The notes under the pieces are model-generated. The model worked only from the letters and a program-made list of their open reading frames with translations, was not told where the DNA came from and did not search any database. Position numbers and translations under genes: made by a program. From Hymenobacter sp. CRA2 (lineage in GTDB: Bacteria; Bacteroidota; Bacteroidia; Cytophagales; Hymenobacteraceae), in contig NZ_MVBC01000006.1 of assembly GCF_002007105.1 (NCBI RefSeq), positions 62,001-126,000 of the forward strand: 64,000 nucleotides of DNA, written 5' to 3'. Below, one piece after another: positions 16,538-25,372 of this stretch. How positions within the stretch are numbered: the first letter of the stretch is position 1; every line of letters begins with the position of its first letter.

Positions 16538-18670
16538 ATGAAAAACCGCAACCGCGTGACCTTGGTCGCCGCTGCTTGGGGTGCCCTGGCGCTGGGGGGC
16601 TGTGCTTCCAGCTCCAAAACCTCCGCCGTTAGCTCCACCACGCCGGCCACGCAACCGACGGCTAGCACGGCCCCAGCCGCGCCCGCTGCCGAAACCTACC
16701 CGCAGGGTACCGGCCTGAACGTGGCCAACATCGACAAATCGGTGTCGCCCTGCCAGGACTTCAACCAGTATGCTTCCGGCAACTGGCTCAAGAACAACCC
16801 GATTCCGGCTTCGGAAACCCGCTGGGGCTCCTTCAACGAGCTAGCCGACAAGAACAACGCCGTGATGCGGCAGATTCTGGAGAAGGCCGCTGCCAATACC
16901 TCGGCTGCTAAGGGCACCAATGCCCAGAAAGTAGGAGACTACTACGCTACGGCCATGGACACCATGGCCATTGAGAAGGCCGGTATTGCTCCGCTCAAGC
17001 CGGAGATGGACCGCATCAATGCCATCAAGAACCTCGACGGGCTGCAAATCCAGATTGCCCGCAGCCTGCAACTGCAAACGGGCGCCTTTTTCGGGGCGTA
17101 CGTGGGGCAGGACGACAAAATCAGCTCCCAGTACGCCGTCAACATGTACCAGGGGGGCCTCTCGCTGCCCGACCGCGACTACTACCTGAAGGACGACGCG
17201 CGCAGCAAGGGCATCCGGGCAGCGTACCAGAACTATCTGGTGAACACCTTCAAGCTGGCCGGCGACAACGAAGCAACCGCCAAGAAAAACGCTGCCACGG
17301 TGCTGCGCATCGAAACGCGCCTGGCCAAGGCCTCGAAGAGCCGTGTGGACCTGCGCGACCCCTACGCCAACTACAACAAGATGACGCTGGCGCAGCTGCA
17401 GCAGAAGTACCCGAACCTGAACCCCAAGCACGTTCTGGAGCACCTCGATCTGAAGGCCGCCAAGGAAGTGATTGTGGGCCAGCCGGCCTTCTTCCAGGAG
17501 CTGAACACCATGCTCAAGCAGGAGCCCCTGGCCGACCTCAAAACCTACATGCGCTGGCACCTCGTCACGTCGATGACCTCGGCCCTGCCGCAGTCCTTTG
17601 GCGACGAGTCGTTTAAGCTCACGCAGGTACTGACGGGCGCCAAAAAGCAGCAGCCCCGCTGGAAACGCATGAACCGCGCCACCGACGCGGCCCTGGGCGA
17701 AGCTTTCGGCCAGCTGTACGTGGACCAGGCCTTCACGCCCGAAGCCAAGGCCAAGGCCCTGGAGATGGTCAACAACATCCGCGAGGCCATGGGCGAGCAT
17801 ATCCAGAACAGCGACTGGATGAGCGCCGCCACCAAGGCCGAAGCCATGAAGAAGCTGAACGCCTTCACGGTGAAAATCGGCTACCCGGATCAGTGGAAGG
17901 ACTACTCCGCGCTGACCATTTCGCGCGACTCCTACCTGCAGAACGTCGTGGCCACGCGCCTGTGGAGCTACAAGGACAACACCAGCAAGTTTGGTAAGCC
18001 CATCGACCGGAAGGAGTGGGGCATGACGCCGCCCACGGTGAATGCCTACTACAACCCGCCGATGAACGAAATCGTCTTCCCGGCTGGCATCATGCAGCCG
18101 CCGTTCTTCGACCCGAAGGCCGACGACGCGGTGAACTACGGCGGCATGGGCGCCGTTATCGGCCACGAAATCACCCACGGCTTCGACGACCAGGGCCGCC
18201 AGTACGACGCCCAGGGCAACCTGCGCGACTGGTGGACCAAGGAAGACGCCCAGAAGTTTGAGGCCCGCGCCGCCTTGGTGGGCAAGCAGTACGACGCCTT
18301 CTCGCCCGTCGACTCAGTGTTCGTGAACGGCAAGCTGACCATGGGTGAAAACCTGGCCGACCTCGGGGGCCTCAACATTGCCTACACGGCTCTGCACAAG
18401 CAGCTGAAGAAGCAATACCCCAACGGCAACTACCCCAAGTACGACGGCCTGACGCCCGACCAGCGTTTCTTCCTGTCGTGGGCTCAGGTGTGGCGCACCA
18501 ACGCCCGTCCCGAATTCCTGCGCCAGCAGGTAATGACGGACCCACACTCGCCGGCTCAGTTCCGTACCAACGGTCCGCTGATGAACATGCCGCAGTTCTT
18601 CGAGGCTTTCGGCTGCAAGGACGACGCCAAAATGGTGCGGGCCCAGGCCGAACGCGCCAAGGTGTGGTAA
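16538..18670 (+). CDS. M13-family zinc metallopeptidase lipoprotein (neprilysin/PepO type)
   Basis: 710 residues from ATG 16538. The start was chosen for its lipoprotein signal (VTLVAAAWGALALGGCASSS; lipobox ending at Cys). After a Thr/Ser/Ala-rich linker comes the N-terminal M13 domain (PCQDFNQYASGNWLKNNPIP) and the catalytic domain with NAYYNPPMNEIVFPAGIMQP, zinc motif HEITH at about 543-547 and ENLADLGG with the third ligand. The C-terminal ACKD-like region ends AERAKVW. The family cleaves peptides of limited size; here it is probably anchored in the envelope. A terminator follows at 18707. TACCTTAC at 16492 may be a weak promoter element. Confidence 0.95.
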   Translation: MKNRNRVTLVAAAWGALALGGCASSSKTSAVSSTTPATQPTASTAPAAPAAETYPQGTGLNVANIDKSVSPCQDFNQYASGNWLKNNPIPASETRWGSFNELADKNNAVMRQILEKAAANTSAAKGTNAQKVGDYYATAMDTMAIEKAGIAPLKPEMDRINAIKNLDGLQIQIARSLQLQTGAFFGAYVGQDDKISSQYAVNMYQGGLSLPDRDYYLKDDARSKGIRAAYQNYLVNTFKLAGDNEATAKKNAATVLRIETRLAKASKSRVDLRDPYANYNKMTLAQLQQKYPNLNPKHVLEHLDLKAAKEVIVGQPAFFQELNTMLKQEPLADLKTYMRWHLVTSMTSALPQSFGDESFKLTQVLTGAKKQQPRWKRMNRATDAALGEAFGQLYVDQAFTPEAKAKALEMVNNIREAMGEHIQNSDWMSAATKAEAMKKLNAFTVKIGYPDQWKDYSALTISRDSYLQNVVATRLWSYKDNTSKFGKPIDRKEWGMTPPTVNAYYNPPMNEIVFPAGIMQPPFFDPKADDAVNYGGMGAVIGHEITHGFDDQGRQYDAQGNLRDWWTKEDAQKFEARAALVGKQYDAFSPVDSVFVNGKLTMGENLADLGGLNIAYTALHKQLKKQYPNGNYPKYDGLTPDQRFFLSWAQVWRTNARPEFLRQQVMTDPHSPAQFRTNGPLMNMPQFFEAFGCKDDAKMVRAQAERAKVW

Positions 18671-18706
18671 TATCGAATGGCTAAATGACCGCGTGGTCAA
18701 CCGGCC

Positions 18707-18741
18707 AAAAAGGCGGCTCGCACGGTGCGGGCCGCCTTTTT
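18707..18741 (+). terminator. Terminator after the M13 peptidase gene
   Basis: An 11-bp stem (AAAAAGGCGGC at 18707-18717, complement at 18731-18741) with a GC-rich loop, followed by T residues. Confidence 0.8.
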
Positions 18742-18808
18742 TCGTTCACGGCGTCCCTGAAATGCGTAGACTGCGCACCAACTCGCCCGCTTGCCCTTTC
18801 TTTGCCTT

Positions 18809-19249
18809 ATGCGTACTCTCTTTGCTGCTGCTGCGCTGCTACTAGCGGGCCTGAGCGCCTGCCAGTCCGAAACTAAGCCCGAACAAACCGCCGACCCCGC
18901 TCAAACCGAGTCGACTACGCTGGCCCTGCCCGCGCCGCCCGCCGACAAGACAGCGACGTACCTGGCCGACCCGCGCGTGGGCGACGTGCTGGTGGTGCGC
19001 TTCGTACCAGAAGGCAGCAGCACCGAGCAGTTTTATTTCTACCAAGTGTTTCGGCTGAGCGGCGACACGGTGTACACGCACCCGGCGCGGCAGCCCGCGG
19101 CTTCGCCCGATGCCGATGCCAGCCGGCCCGACGTGTTTGCCACTGAGGCCACACGCGCCTACACCAAGCGCGAACTGGTGGAATACCAGCGGGAAGACCC
19201 CGGCGACAAGATTCACTCGCGGCTGGTGCGCGTGCGGCGTAGTGAGTAG
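18809..19249 (+). CDS. Small lipoprotein of unknown function
   Basis: 146 residues from ATG 18809. The signal MRTLFAAAALLLAGLSACQS has a clean lipobox (LSAC). A short acidic linker (ETKPEQTADPAQTESTT) leads to a beta-rich domain (VGDVLVVRFVPEGSSTEQFY, YQVFRLSGDTVYTHP) and a charged end (RLVRVRRSE). No recognised family. It sits between a terminator and the convergent cyclophilin gene, 9 bases from that stop, with no terminator between the two. Confidence 0.7.
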   Translation: MRTLFAAAALLLAGLSACQSETKPEQTADPAQTESTTLALPAPPADKTATYLADPRVGDVLVVRFVPEGSSTEQFYFYQVFRLSGDTVYTHPARQPAASPDADASRPDVFATEATRAYTKRELVEYQREDPGDKIHSRLVRVRRSE

Positions 19250-19258
19250 GAGAAGGTG

Positions 19259-20017
19259 CTACTGCACCACTTCCACCTTCATGCCCACGTCCTTGAGCGG
19301 CCAGTTGTAGCGGTCGACGGGTACCTGGTTGATTTTCTCGACCACGTCCAGGCCCTCGATAACCTCGCCGAAGACGGTGTACTTGCCGTCGAGAGCCGGA
19401 GCACCGCCTTCGGTGGCGTACACCTTCAGCTGGGCAGGCGTGAGCTTGCGACCAGCAATGGACTGCGCCTGCTGGGGCGTCAGCTTCTGACCCACGATAA
19501 AGTAGAAGTCGTGGGAGGATGAGAGTTGGCCGGGGTTTTTCTCGTCGTCGTAGCGGGCCATGCCCAGCGCGCCGCGGCGGTTGAAGTGCTCCGGCTTGAT
19601 TTCGGGCGGAATGTGGTACTTACCCAGCTTGATGGTGCGGTGGTCGGAGTTGCCGCCCTGCACCACAAAGCCCTGCTCGACGCGGTAGAATACCGTCTGG
19701 TCGAAGTAGCCCTTGTTGGCCAGCAGCAGGAAGCTGGCCCGGTGCAGGGGCGTATCCTTGTACAGGCGCACCTTCACGTTGCCCAGATCGGTGCGGAACA
19801 GCACTTCCGTTTCGGGGTGCTCCTGCCCGTAGGCCTGCAGCACGGCCACCACGTTGGAGTCGCGCAGGGCCGAGAGGTCGGGGCCGGGGCGGTTGGAGCC
19901 GTCGGGCGAAACCGGTGCCTGGGGCTTTTCCTGCGCCGGCGGCTGCTGATTGCAGGCGGTGGCACAGGCCAGGCTGCCGATGGCGAGTAGGAGGGCGGGG
20001 CGGGAAAAGGCAGGCAT
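19259..20017 (-). CDS. Peptidyl-prolyl cis-trans isomerase, cyclophilin type, lipoprotein
   Basis: 252 residues from ATG 20017 (MPAFSRPALLLAIGSLACAT, lipobox around ATAC), so probably attached to a periplasm-facing membrane. The cyclophilin core is clear: VKVRLYKDTPLHRASFLLLA, FYRVEQGFVVQGGNSDHRTI, the Gly/Met block LGMARYDDEKNPGQLSSSHD, FYFIVGQKLTPQQAQSI and YTVFGEVIEGLDVVEKINQV. It accelerates proline isomerisation in folding envelope proteins. Some active-site residues of eukaryotic cyclophilins (the second Arg/Phe-Met-Gln set) are altered, as is usual in this bacterial subgroup. Confidence 0.92.
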   Translation of the reverse strand: MPAFSRPALLLAIGSLACATACNQQPPAQEKPQAPVSPDGSNRPGPDLSALRDSNVVAVLQAYGQEHPETEVLFRTDLGNVKVRLYKDTPLHRASFLLLANKGYFDQTVFYRVEQGFVVQGGNSDHRTIKLGKYHIPPEIKPEHFNRRGALGMARYDDEKNPGQLSSSHDFYFIVGQKLTPQQAQSIAGRKLTPAQLKVYATEGGAPALDGKYTVFGEVIEGLDVVEKINQVPVDRYNWPLKDVGMKVEVVQ

Positions 20018-20031
20018 GGGGCAGGGGCAAT

Positions 20032-20066
20032 AAAAATCCCCCGGGCCCACTGACGAGCCCGGGGGA
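20032..20066 (-). terminator. Terminator of the Mn catalase gene
   Basis: A 10-bp GC-rich stem (TCCCCCGGGC at 20037-20046, complement at 20057-20066) that on the minus strand is followed by TTTTTA. It is 24 bases after the catalase stop and before the cyclophilin start. Confidence 0.8.
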
Positions 20067-20089
20067 CAAACATACGGCTTGGAGCCGGC

Positions 20090-20992
20090 TCAGAGCTTAA
20101 TGCCGAGCTTCTTGGCAATGTCCTTGAACATGTCCGGGTCGTAGTCCTCGGCGCCGGGCGAGTTCAGCTGCGGCTCTTCCTCGAGGTCCGGATAAGGTAC
20201 GCCTTCTACCGAGCCTTTCACCACTTCCAGCGGCTGCCCGTCTTCGGGGTGCGGGCCGTTCCAGATCAAGCCCGCCTGCATGTAATCTTCGTCGCTGAAG
20301 GTGTAAAGTTTGCGGTGCAGGCCCTTTTCCTCGTGCTTGCGGGCTTCCTTGAAGGCTTTGTTGCTCAGGTCAGGCACGGGGACCAGCTTGGTTACTTCTA
20401 CTCCAGTGAGGTACTCCAGGGCGCGGGCGTAAGCCACCACGTGCACCCCGCCCCGAACCAGCAGGTAACCCACCATTTCGCGGGCTGTGGGGTCGGTTAC
20501 CATTTCGTACACCCGCATTTTGTTGGCGCGGGCCCCGCATTCCAGGAAGAAGTTGTGCAGCAGGTCCAGCTTCAGGTTGCCGGAATTGTGCACGTACTGC
20601 CCGGTCCAGGGGTTGCCCATCGAGTCGTAGGGCACGGCCGCTTGGTTGCTGCTCAGGAAGTGGTAGCTGTTGCGCGCGTCCACGGCGCCCTGCAGCGGCC
20701 CGGGCTCCGGGTCGTGGCCGCGCTTGGTGGTACCGGTCAGCAGCAGGTTGATAGCGTAGGACACGGCCTCGATGTGGCTGTATTCCTCGGCGGCGATGCT
20801 GGCCACCAACTCGTAAAACGGCCGCAGGCGTTTGCGCCCACGGAAGTTAAACGACTGGAAGGTGTAGTTCATGAGCGTCGACATCTCCCCGTACTTGCCA
20901 CCAAGCAGTTCCTGCACGGCCGCCGCGTCGTTGGGCGAGGCGTTTTTGGGGGTGGGTAGCTCCAGGGCCAGCCGATCAATCCGGTGAATCAT
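20090..20992 (-). CDS. Manganese (non-haem) catalase
   Basis: 300 residues, ATG 20992, typical length. It is a ferritin-like helical bundle with the di-manganese ligand pattern: an early Glu in GGKYGEMSTLMNYTFQ, AAEEYSHIEAVSYAINL (Glu and His), FFLECGARANKMRVYEM and GGVHVVAYARALEYLTGVEV. The C-terminal arm contains YTFSDEDYMQAGLIWNGPHP and an acidic tail that wraps the hexamer in known structures. It disproportionates hydrogen peroxide in the cytoplasm. The gene is monocistronic, with its own terminator downstream. An upstream gap of about 350 bases probably holds its promoter, though no clear box is seen. Confidence 0.94.
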   Translation of the reverse strand: MIHRIDRLALELPTPKNASPNDAAAVQELLGGKYGEMSTLMNYTFQSFNFRGRKRLRPFYELVASIAAEEYSHIEAVSYAINLLLTGTTKRGHDPEPGPLQGAVDARNSYHFLSSNQAAVPYDSMGNPWTGQYVHNSGNLKLDLLHNFFLECGARANKMRVYEMVTDPTAREMVGYLLVRGGVHVVAYARALEYLTGVEVTKLVPVPDLSNKAFKEARKHEEKGLHRKLYTFSDEDYMQAGLIWNGPHPEDGQPLEVVKGSVEGVPYPDLEEEPQLNSPGAEDYDPDMFKDIAKKLGIKL

Positions 20993-21275
20993 AAGGCAGT
21001 GGTGTTTGTTTGTGGATGGGCAACGTAGACGAGTGCGTCAACTAGCACTAACGCGGTGCGGGCGGTGCGGTTGCGCAGCTTATCTTAGTAAAAGTCAATA
21101 GTTTATCGGGTAATGGCTGAGCTTGTCATAGAATAAGCCAAGTTAACAGAGCCGCACAGGGTGTAGAGCCCATTTTACCTCCGAATCATACTCTGAAGGG
21201 GGAGCCCGCTGATTGTTCGGTTTTTTAAGGCGTTGACGCACAAGTCGAAAGGTAGCCAGACTGCGGACCATTTAC
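20993..21275. other. Intergenic region without a recognised gene
   Basis: About 280 bases between the Mn catalase start and the terminator of the next minus-strand gene. Moderately AT-rich compared with the flanking genes. No ORF of useful length, no clear repeat and no known RNA family recognised. It presumably contains the catalase promoter on the minus strand. A small structured RNA cannot be excluded by eye. Confidence 0.4.
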
Positions 21276-21276
21276 C

Positions 21277-21309
21277 AAAAAACAAAGCCGCCCCCGGTGC
21301 GGGAGCGGC
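21277..21309 (-). terminator. Terminator of the zinc-dependent phospholipase-like gene
   Basis: Near-perfect 10-bp stem (GCCGCCCCCG at 21287-21296 pairing with CGGGAGCGGC at 21300-21309, one mismatch). On the minus strand it is followed by TTTGTTTTTTGG. Confidence 0.75.
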
Positions 21310-21345
21310 GTTGGTGGGTAGTGGCGCGGCTAGTGGGCGGATGAC

Positions 21346-22557
21346 TTAGTCACCGAAGGGCGTATTAGCGTCCTTTTTCTTGGCGTCGTCCTTCTTTTTG
21401 ACCTTCTCCTTTTGCTTGCCGCCGTCTTCCTTTTTCTCCTTGGTTTTCACCTTGGCAGGCTGCGCGGCGTCGGCTTTGGGCGTAGCCTCGGCAGCCGGAG
21501 CAGCCGGGGCCGGCGCGGCATCAGCCGCTGAGCCCACGGCGTCCGGGGCGGCTTCGGCTTCCTGTTTCTGCATGGCCAGCAGCAGGTTCTGGTCTACCAG
21601 CTCGTTTTTCTTCCAGGCGGCCAGCTGCGCATCGAACTGCTCCTTTTCATCCTTGCTGAGCTTGTTGGGGTGCATCAGCTTGTTCAGGTCGGGGCTGCCG
21701 GCATCCTTCCAGGCCGTGTACCACATCGAGGCTACCATGGTAGGCGCCCCCTTCAGGCGGTAGGCCACGTGTCCGCCCACGCCCGAGCTGCCGTTGCCAA
21801 AATAGGCCTTGGCAAAGGCATCGGAGTAAGAGCGGCGCGTCTTGCCGTACTTGTGCGAGAAAGTGTACTTTTTCTCGGTGGTGAAGTTCTTGCTGAGGGC
21901 AGCTTCAATGTCGAAAGTGGCGCCTAGAAAGCCGTAGGAGTCCTGCACCACCCTCCAAATAGTCGCTTCCGGGTCCTTGACGTACTCGGCTTTCTCGCAG
22001 TCGAGCTTGTACTGTGAGATGAACATCTCGGGCAGCTTCGATTCCCACAGCGAGTGGATGCCGTTCTGCTTGGTCAGCTGGCCGTCGTAGTTTTCGGTGG
22101 TGTGCAGCGGCACGAAGGCGTCGGCCACGTAGTGGTCCAAGTCGGCCGACAGGGCAATAATGGCGGTGGTGTCGCCTTCCTTGAACGCCTGGGTGAGCTT
22201 GTCCTTCACCTCCAGGATGGTCCACGGTACCGTGCCGTATTTCTTCAGGGTGTCGGCCGTGTATTTGGCCACCGCCTTTTCATAGGCCTTCGGCATCAGC
22301 CCGAAGGGGTTGTCGCCGAAGTGGTCCATGTCGATGAAGTGCTTGGTTTCCTCGGTGGGGTCGTCGTTGCGGCGCTCATCCGGGGCGGTACTCAGCTTCA
22401 CCAGCTGGGCCATGTGACGGAAATAGAAGGCCTGCATGCTGCTGGGCAGCGCGTACACGGCTACCTGCGTGATGGTGCGGTGGGCAAAAAAGCCCCAACC
22501 GGGCGACAAAACCGGTACCAGCAGCACCAGCAACAAGGAGAGGAAAGCTTTTTTCAT
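21346..22557 (-). CDS. Secreted zinc-dependent phospholipase C / S1-P1 nuclease-like protein with Lys-rich tail
   Basis: 403 residues from ATG 22557, with signal peptide MKKAFLSLLLVLLVPVLSPG. The mature protein starts WGFFAHRTITQVAVYAL: the N-terminal Trp and His are zinc ligands in this superfamily. Further ligand-like residues occur in HFIDMDHFGDNPFG, DLDHYVADAFVPLHTTENYD and HSLWE. The superfamily cleaves phosphodiesters in phospholipids or nucleic acids, and substrate cannot be told here. After an Ala/Pro-rich linker the last 35 residues are extremely Lys-rich (KEKVKKKDDAKKKDANTPFG), which may bind anionic surfaces. Expected to be periplasmic or exported. Confidence 0.85.
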   Translation of the reverse strand: MKKAFLSLLLVLLVPVLSPGWGFFAHRTITQVAVYALPSSMQAFYFRHMAQLVKLSTAPDERRNDDPTEETKHFIDMDHFGDNPFGLMPKAYEKAVAKYTADTLKKYGTVPWTILEVKDKLTQAFKEGDTTAIIALSADLDHYVADAFVPLHTTENYDGQLTKQNGIHSLWESKLPEMFISQYKLDCEKAEYVKDPEATIWRVVQDSYGFLGATFDIEAALSKNFTTEKKYTFSHKYGKTRRSYSDAFAKAYFGNGSSGVGGHVAYRLKGAPTMVASMWYTAWKDAGSPDLNKLMHPNKLSKDEKEQFDAQLAAWKKNELVDQNLLLAMQKQEAEAAPDAVGSAADAAPAPAAPAAEATPKADAAQPAKVKTKEKKEDGGKQKEKVKKKDDAKKKDANTPFGD

Positions 22558-22763
22558 GAGCAACGGCCGGAAAGCGGGAGAAAACGTCCCTAAAGTTCGG
22601 GAAATTTAAGTCACAGCTGACACCTCAGGCGTGACAAGTAACGGGTTGCAGCGCGTGAAATTCACGAGGGGCGGCAAGCATGCCAGGCGCCTTATCTTCC
22701 GCCGACGGTCGGGCCAGACTCGTATTAGCCACGATCTGTCCTGTGCCACCCGTTACCCACCCG

Positions 22764-23801
22764 ATGAACGACAACATTTCCCGCAAAAAGCCTTCGTACC
22801 GCATCGGCGCCGGCCTGCGCCACTACCTGCAGCAATACGACCGTGAAACTCGCCTGCCTGTCACTTACGGCGACCTGCTGCGCCACACCGGCTCCTTCCC
22901 GCTGCTGGACCGCCAAGGCCAGGATACGCTCTGGGAAACGGTGCACTACGAGCCGCACACCTTGCTGGAGCTCAGCCAGGGCCTGACGGAGGTGTACGCG
23001 CGCCTGAAAACCGACGGTGACCTGTCGTTTACCGAGCACCTCATTGCCGACCGCGTCGACTACTGCCGCTTCGGTAACTCCAACCCCTTCCGGGTGCGCA
23101 TCGTCAACCAGTTCAACGACAACTACGACTACTTCTACGTGAAGCGAGCCGATGCCTCGCGGGTGTACGGGCTGGAACTGGAGCACCTGTTGTCGCCGAA
23201 CAGCATCAACTTTCTCGTGGCCGGCGACACGCTCATTGAGGAGCACATTGCGGGCATTCCCGGTGACGATTTTATCAAGACGCGCCTCGACCGGCCGCAC
23301 CTGAACCAGGTGCGCATTGCCAAAGAGTTCGTGAAGTTCAACGAGCGGTGCTTTGCGCGCCTGCTCGGCGACATGCGCTCCTACAACTACGTCATCGACG
23401 TGACGCCCGACTTCGAGGATGAGCAGTACCGCGTGCGCGCCATCGACTTCGACCAGCAGAGCTACGAGGGCCACAAGGCCATGTACCTGCCGCAGTATTT
23501 TCGCGACAACCGCCCCGTGGTGGACTTGGTGCGGCGGCTGCTTTCGCCCGAAACCATCCGGCAGTACCAAGTGGAAGAACGCGCCCTGATGGCCCGCCGG
23601 GCCCGCGCCGAACGTTACCGCCTCAAGGACCTGATCGACTGCATGCGGCAGGAAGAACTCTCGCAGACCGATAAGATTGCCCAGCTCAAAAAGGAGCTGA
23701 ACCTGCACCACCAAACCCAGGAGTTTGACCGCTGCGACTCCGTGGGCGACCTGGTGCGCCTGAACCTGCGGCTGGTGCTGGGCCGGCCCCGGAATCAATG
23801 A
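22764..23801 (+). CDS. Conserved-looking unknown protein, possible atypical kinase fold
   Basis: 345 residues from ATG 22764 (MNDNISRKKPSYRIGAGLRH); the open frame begins at 22680, but the added residues look non-coding. No signal or membrane segment. A run of motifs is reminiscent of protein-kinase-like folds: a strand with lysine (YDYFYVKRADASRVYG), a helix with glutamate (LELEHLLSP), a hinge-like stretch (LIEEHIAGIPGDDFI), a catalytic-loop-like LLGDMRSYNYVIDVTPDF and a metal-site-like VRAIDFDQQSYEG. The C-terminal third is helical and charged. This is inference; I know no named family. It is a single gene ending at a bidirectional terminator. Confidence 0.75.
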   Translation: MNDNISRKKPSYRIGAGLRHYLQQYDRETRLPVTYGDLLRHTGSFPLLDRQGQDTLWETVHYEPHTLLELSQGLTEVYARLKTDGDLSFTEHLIADRVDYCRFGNSNPFRVRIVNQFNDNYDYFYVKRADASRVYGLELEHLLSPNSINFLVAGDTLIEEHIAGIPGDDFIKTRLDRPHLNQVRIAKEFVKFNERCFARLLGDMRSYNYVIDVTPDFEDEQYRVRAIDFDQQSYEGHKAMYLPQYFRDNRPVVDLVRRLLSPETIRQYQVEERALMARRARAERYRLKDLIDCMRQEELSQTDKIAQLKKELNLHHQTQEFDRCDSVGDLVRLNLRLVLGRPRNQ

Positions 23802-23802
23802 A

Positions 23803-23843
23803 AAAGCCCGGAAGAATGCGACTCTGGTATTCTTCCGGGCTTT
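23803..23843. terminator. Bidirectional terminator
   Basis: Perfect 15-bp stem (AAAGCCCGGAAGAAT at 23803-23817, complement at 23829-23843) flanked by A and T runs, between the plus-strand unknown gene and the convergent beta-barrel gene. Confidence 0.88.
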
Positions 23844-23863
23844 GCTCTTTCTGGCTTAGCCTA

Positions 23864-24541
23864 TTAGCGGCTACCCAGGGGGAAGAGCACCCCAATGGAC
23901 AGCTCCAGGCCACCGGGGCTGATGATGTTCACTAGGTTGCGCATTTCCTGCGAAGGCTGGCCGTAGTAAGCCGTGTTCTTGAACATGACCGGGTCGCCGG
24001 TGAAACGGGCACCGTAGCCCACGGTGCCGAGCAAGCCTACGCGGCCGGGCTGCCAGCGCAAGCCGCCGCGTAGGTGCAGCACGCCGCTGGGGGCCATGCT
24101 GTACTCGGCTTCTTCGGTACGTGAGCCGTTGGAGTACGACACCCGAACGTTGTCGATCCGGCCCGAGCGGGCCAGGTTGGCGCCGACAAAGCCTGAGACG
24201 CGGGCATCGGGCCGGAAGTAATACCGTACACCGACGCCGATTTTGCCCCCAATGCCAATACCCAACCCCGCGTTGATATCAACATTCGGCGAAACCATAC
24301 GGGCGTATTCCAGGCCCAGGCCGTAAGGTGCGCCCCAGCCGAAGCCCAGGCCCAGGGTATTGAGGGGGTAGAAGGTGGCCAACTTCGGCGCTACGTAAGG
24401 GGCAGCTGGAGTAACCGGCGCGGCGGGTGCCGTCGTGGGGTCGGGGCGGGTAGGTAGTTCGGTTTGGGCGGCGGCCGGGCGCCCTATGCATACGGCCAGC
24501 CCCAGCGTGGCCCCGATAGAGAGTAAGTAGCGGTGATTCAT
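23864..24541 (-). CDS. Outer-membrane beta-barrel-like protein
   Basis: 225 residues from ATG 24541. Signal peptide MNHRYLLSIGATLGLAVCIG followed by AAAQ, then a Pro/Ala/Thr linker (PDPTTAPAAPVTPAAPYVAP). The mature part alternates short hydrophobic strands and turns, as in eight-stranded barrels: GLGLEYARMVSPNVDINAGL, GVGVRYYFRPDARVSGFVGA, VLHLRGGLRWQPGRVGLLGT, and it closes with GGLELSIGVLFPLGSR, close to a barrel-closing strand. Function unknown; an OmpA/OmpW-like porin or a structural barrel are possibilities. Monocistronic. Confidence 0.78.
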   Translation of the reverse strand: MNHRYLLSIGATLGLAVCIGRPAAAQTELPTRPDPTTAPAAPVTPAAPYVAPKLATFYPLNTLGLGFGWGAPYGLGLEYARMVSPNVDINAGLGIGIGGKIGVGVRYYFRPDARVSGFVGANLARSGRIDNVRVSYSNGSRTEEAEYSMAPSGVLHLRGGLRWQPGRVGLLGTVGYGARFTGDPVMFKNTAYYGQPSQEMRNLVNIISPGGLELSIGVLFPLGSR

Positions 24542-24717
24542 AACCGTGAGAAAGAGAGGTTTAAGCTAGACCTGTGCACCTCATAGGGTGCAGCAAGCGA
24601 CGCCTCTGCAAACATCCGGCCGAACTACTAAACTCGTTTACTGAAATTAATGTGCATGGCGCAACAGCCCCGTGGGAGCTGCCGCCTCCATTGGTTTTTT
24701 GCCCGCTGGGCGGAAGG

Positions 24718-25233
24718 CTAACTGCCGTGCACCATGTTGGTCGGGCTGAGCAGGCGGCGGTCCAGCAGCTCCGTAAGCTTGGTGTAGATAAAGTCGGCTG
24801 CGGCGTCGCGAAACTTATCGGGTGAGCCTTTCAACACCTCCCGGTATTCGTGGGCGCGTTCCTCCATCATAATGGTGACGAAGATGGTTCCAACGGGCTT
24901 ATCCGGCGTTTCGGAAGCGCCCGGGCCGAACAGCCCCGTAATGGCGGCGCACACATCGGCCGGCAGGGCTTTGTGTAAGCCTTCCACCATTTCGTTGGCA
25001 ATCTGCTGGCTTTCAGCTGTGTACTCTTCCAGGGTTTTCTTTTTCACGCCGAGCAGCCGTTGCTTGGCCTCGGCGTGATAAGTCACCACGGAGCCCAGCA
25101 ATACTTCGCTCACGCCGGTGGCGGGAGCCATTTGAGCCGCCACCCAGCCACAGGTGCAGCTTTCGGCCAGGGCCAGGGTGAGTTTGTGCTGGAGGAATTT
25201 CTTGACGAGGGCGTCGACGTCGGCTGGCTTCAT
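24718..25233 (-). CDS. CinA-family nicotinamide-nucleotide amidohydrolase domain protein
   Basis: 171 residues from ATG 25233. It corresponds to the C-terminal domain of CinA alone (PncC type): LALAESCTCGWVAAQMAPAT, VLLGSVVTYHAEAKQRLLGV, AESQQIANEMVEGLHKALPA, ITGLFGPGASETPDKPVGTI. Known members convert nicotinamide mononucleotide to nicotinate mononucleotide in pyridine-nucleotide salvage. The usual AESCTGG reads AESCTCG here, and the common GIAGPGG loop reads GLFGPGA, so activity on NMN is not certain. Monocistronic, cytoplasmic. Confidence 0.9.
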   Translation of the reverse strand: MKPADVDALVKKFLQHKLTLALAESCTCGWVAAQMAPATGVSEVLLGSVVTYHAEAKQRLLGVKKKTLEEYTAESQQIANEMVEGLHKALPADVCAAITGLFGPGASETPDKPVGTIFVTIMMEERAHEYREVLKGSPDKFRDAAADFIYTKLTELLDRRLLSPTNMVHGS

Positions 25234-25372
25234 GAGCAGGAGGAAAAAGAAACGGCGCGGCGCTTGCGCTTACTCCGCCGACCGGGTCAGGGTTGCGGCA
25301 GTTCGCGGCGCAGCCCTTCCTGCTTTGATTCGCCAGCTTGCTTTTGGCACTGCCTACTCGTAGGCGGCCCGG

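Noticed and set aside
21113-21136. Tiny ORF (MAELVIE) upstream of the Mn catalase
   Set aside because: Seven codons, no ribosome-binding site and no evidence of attenuation structure.
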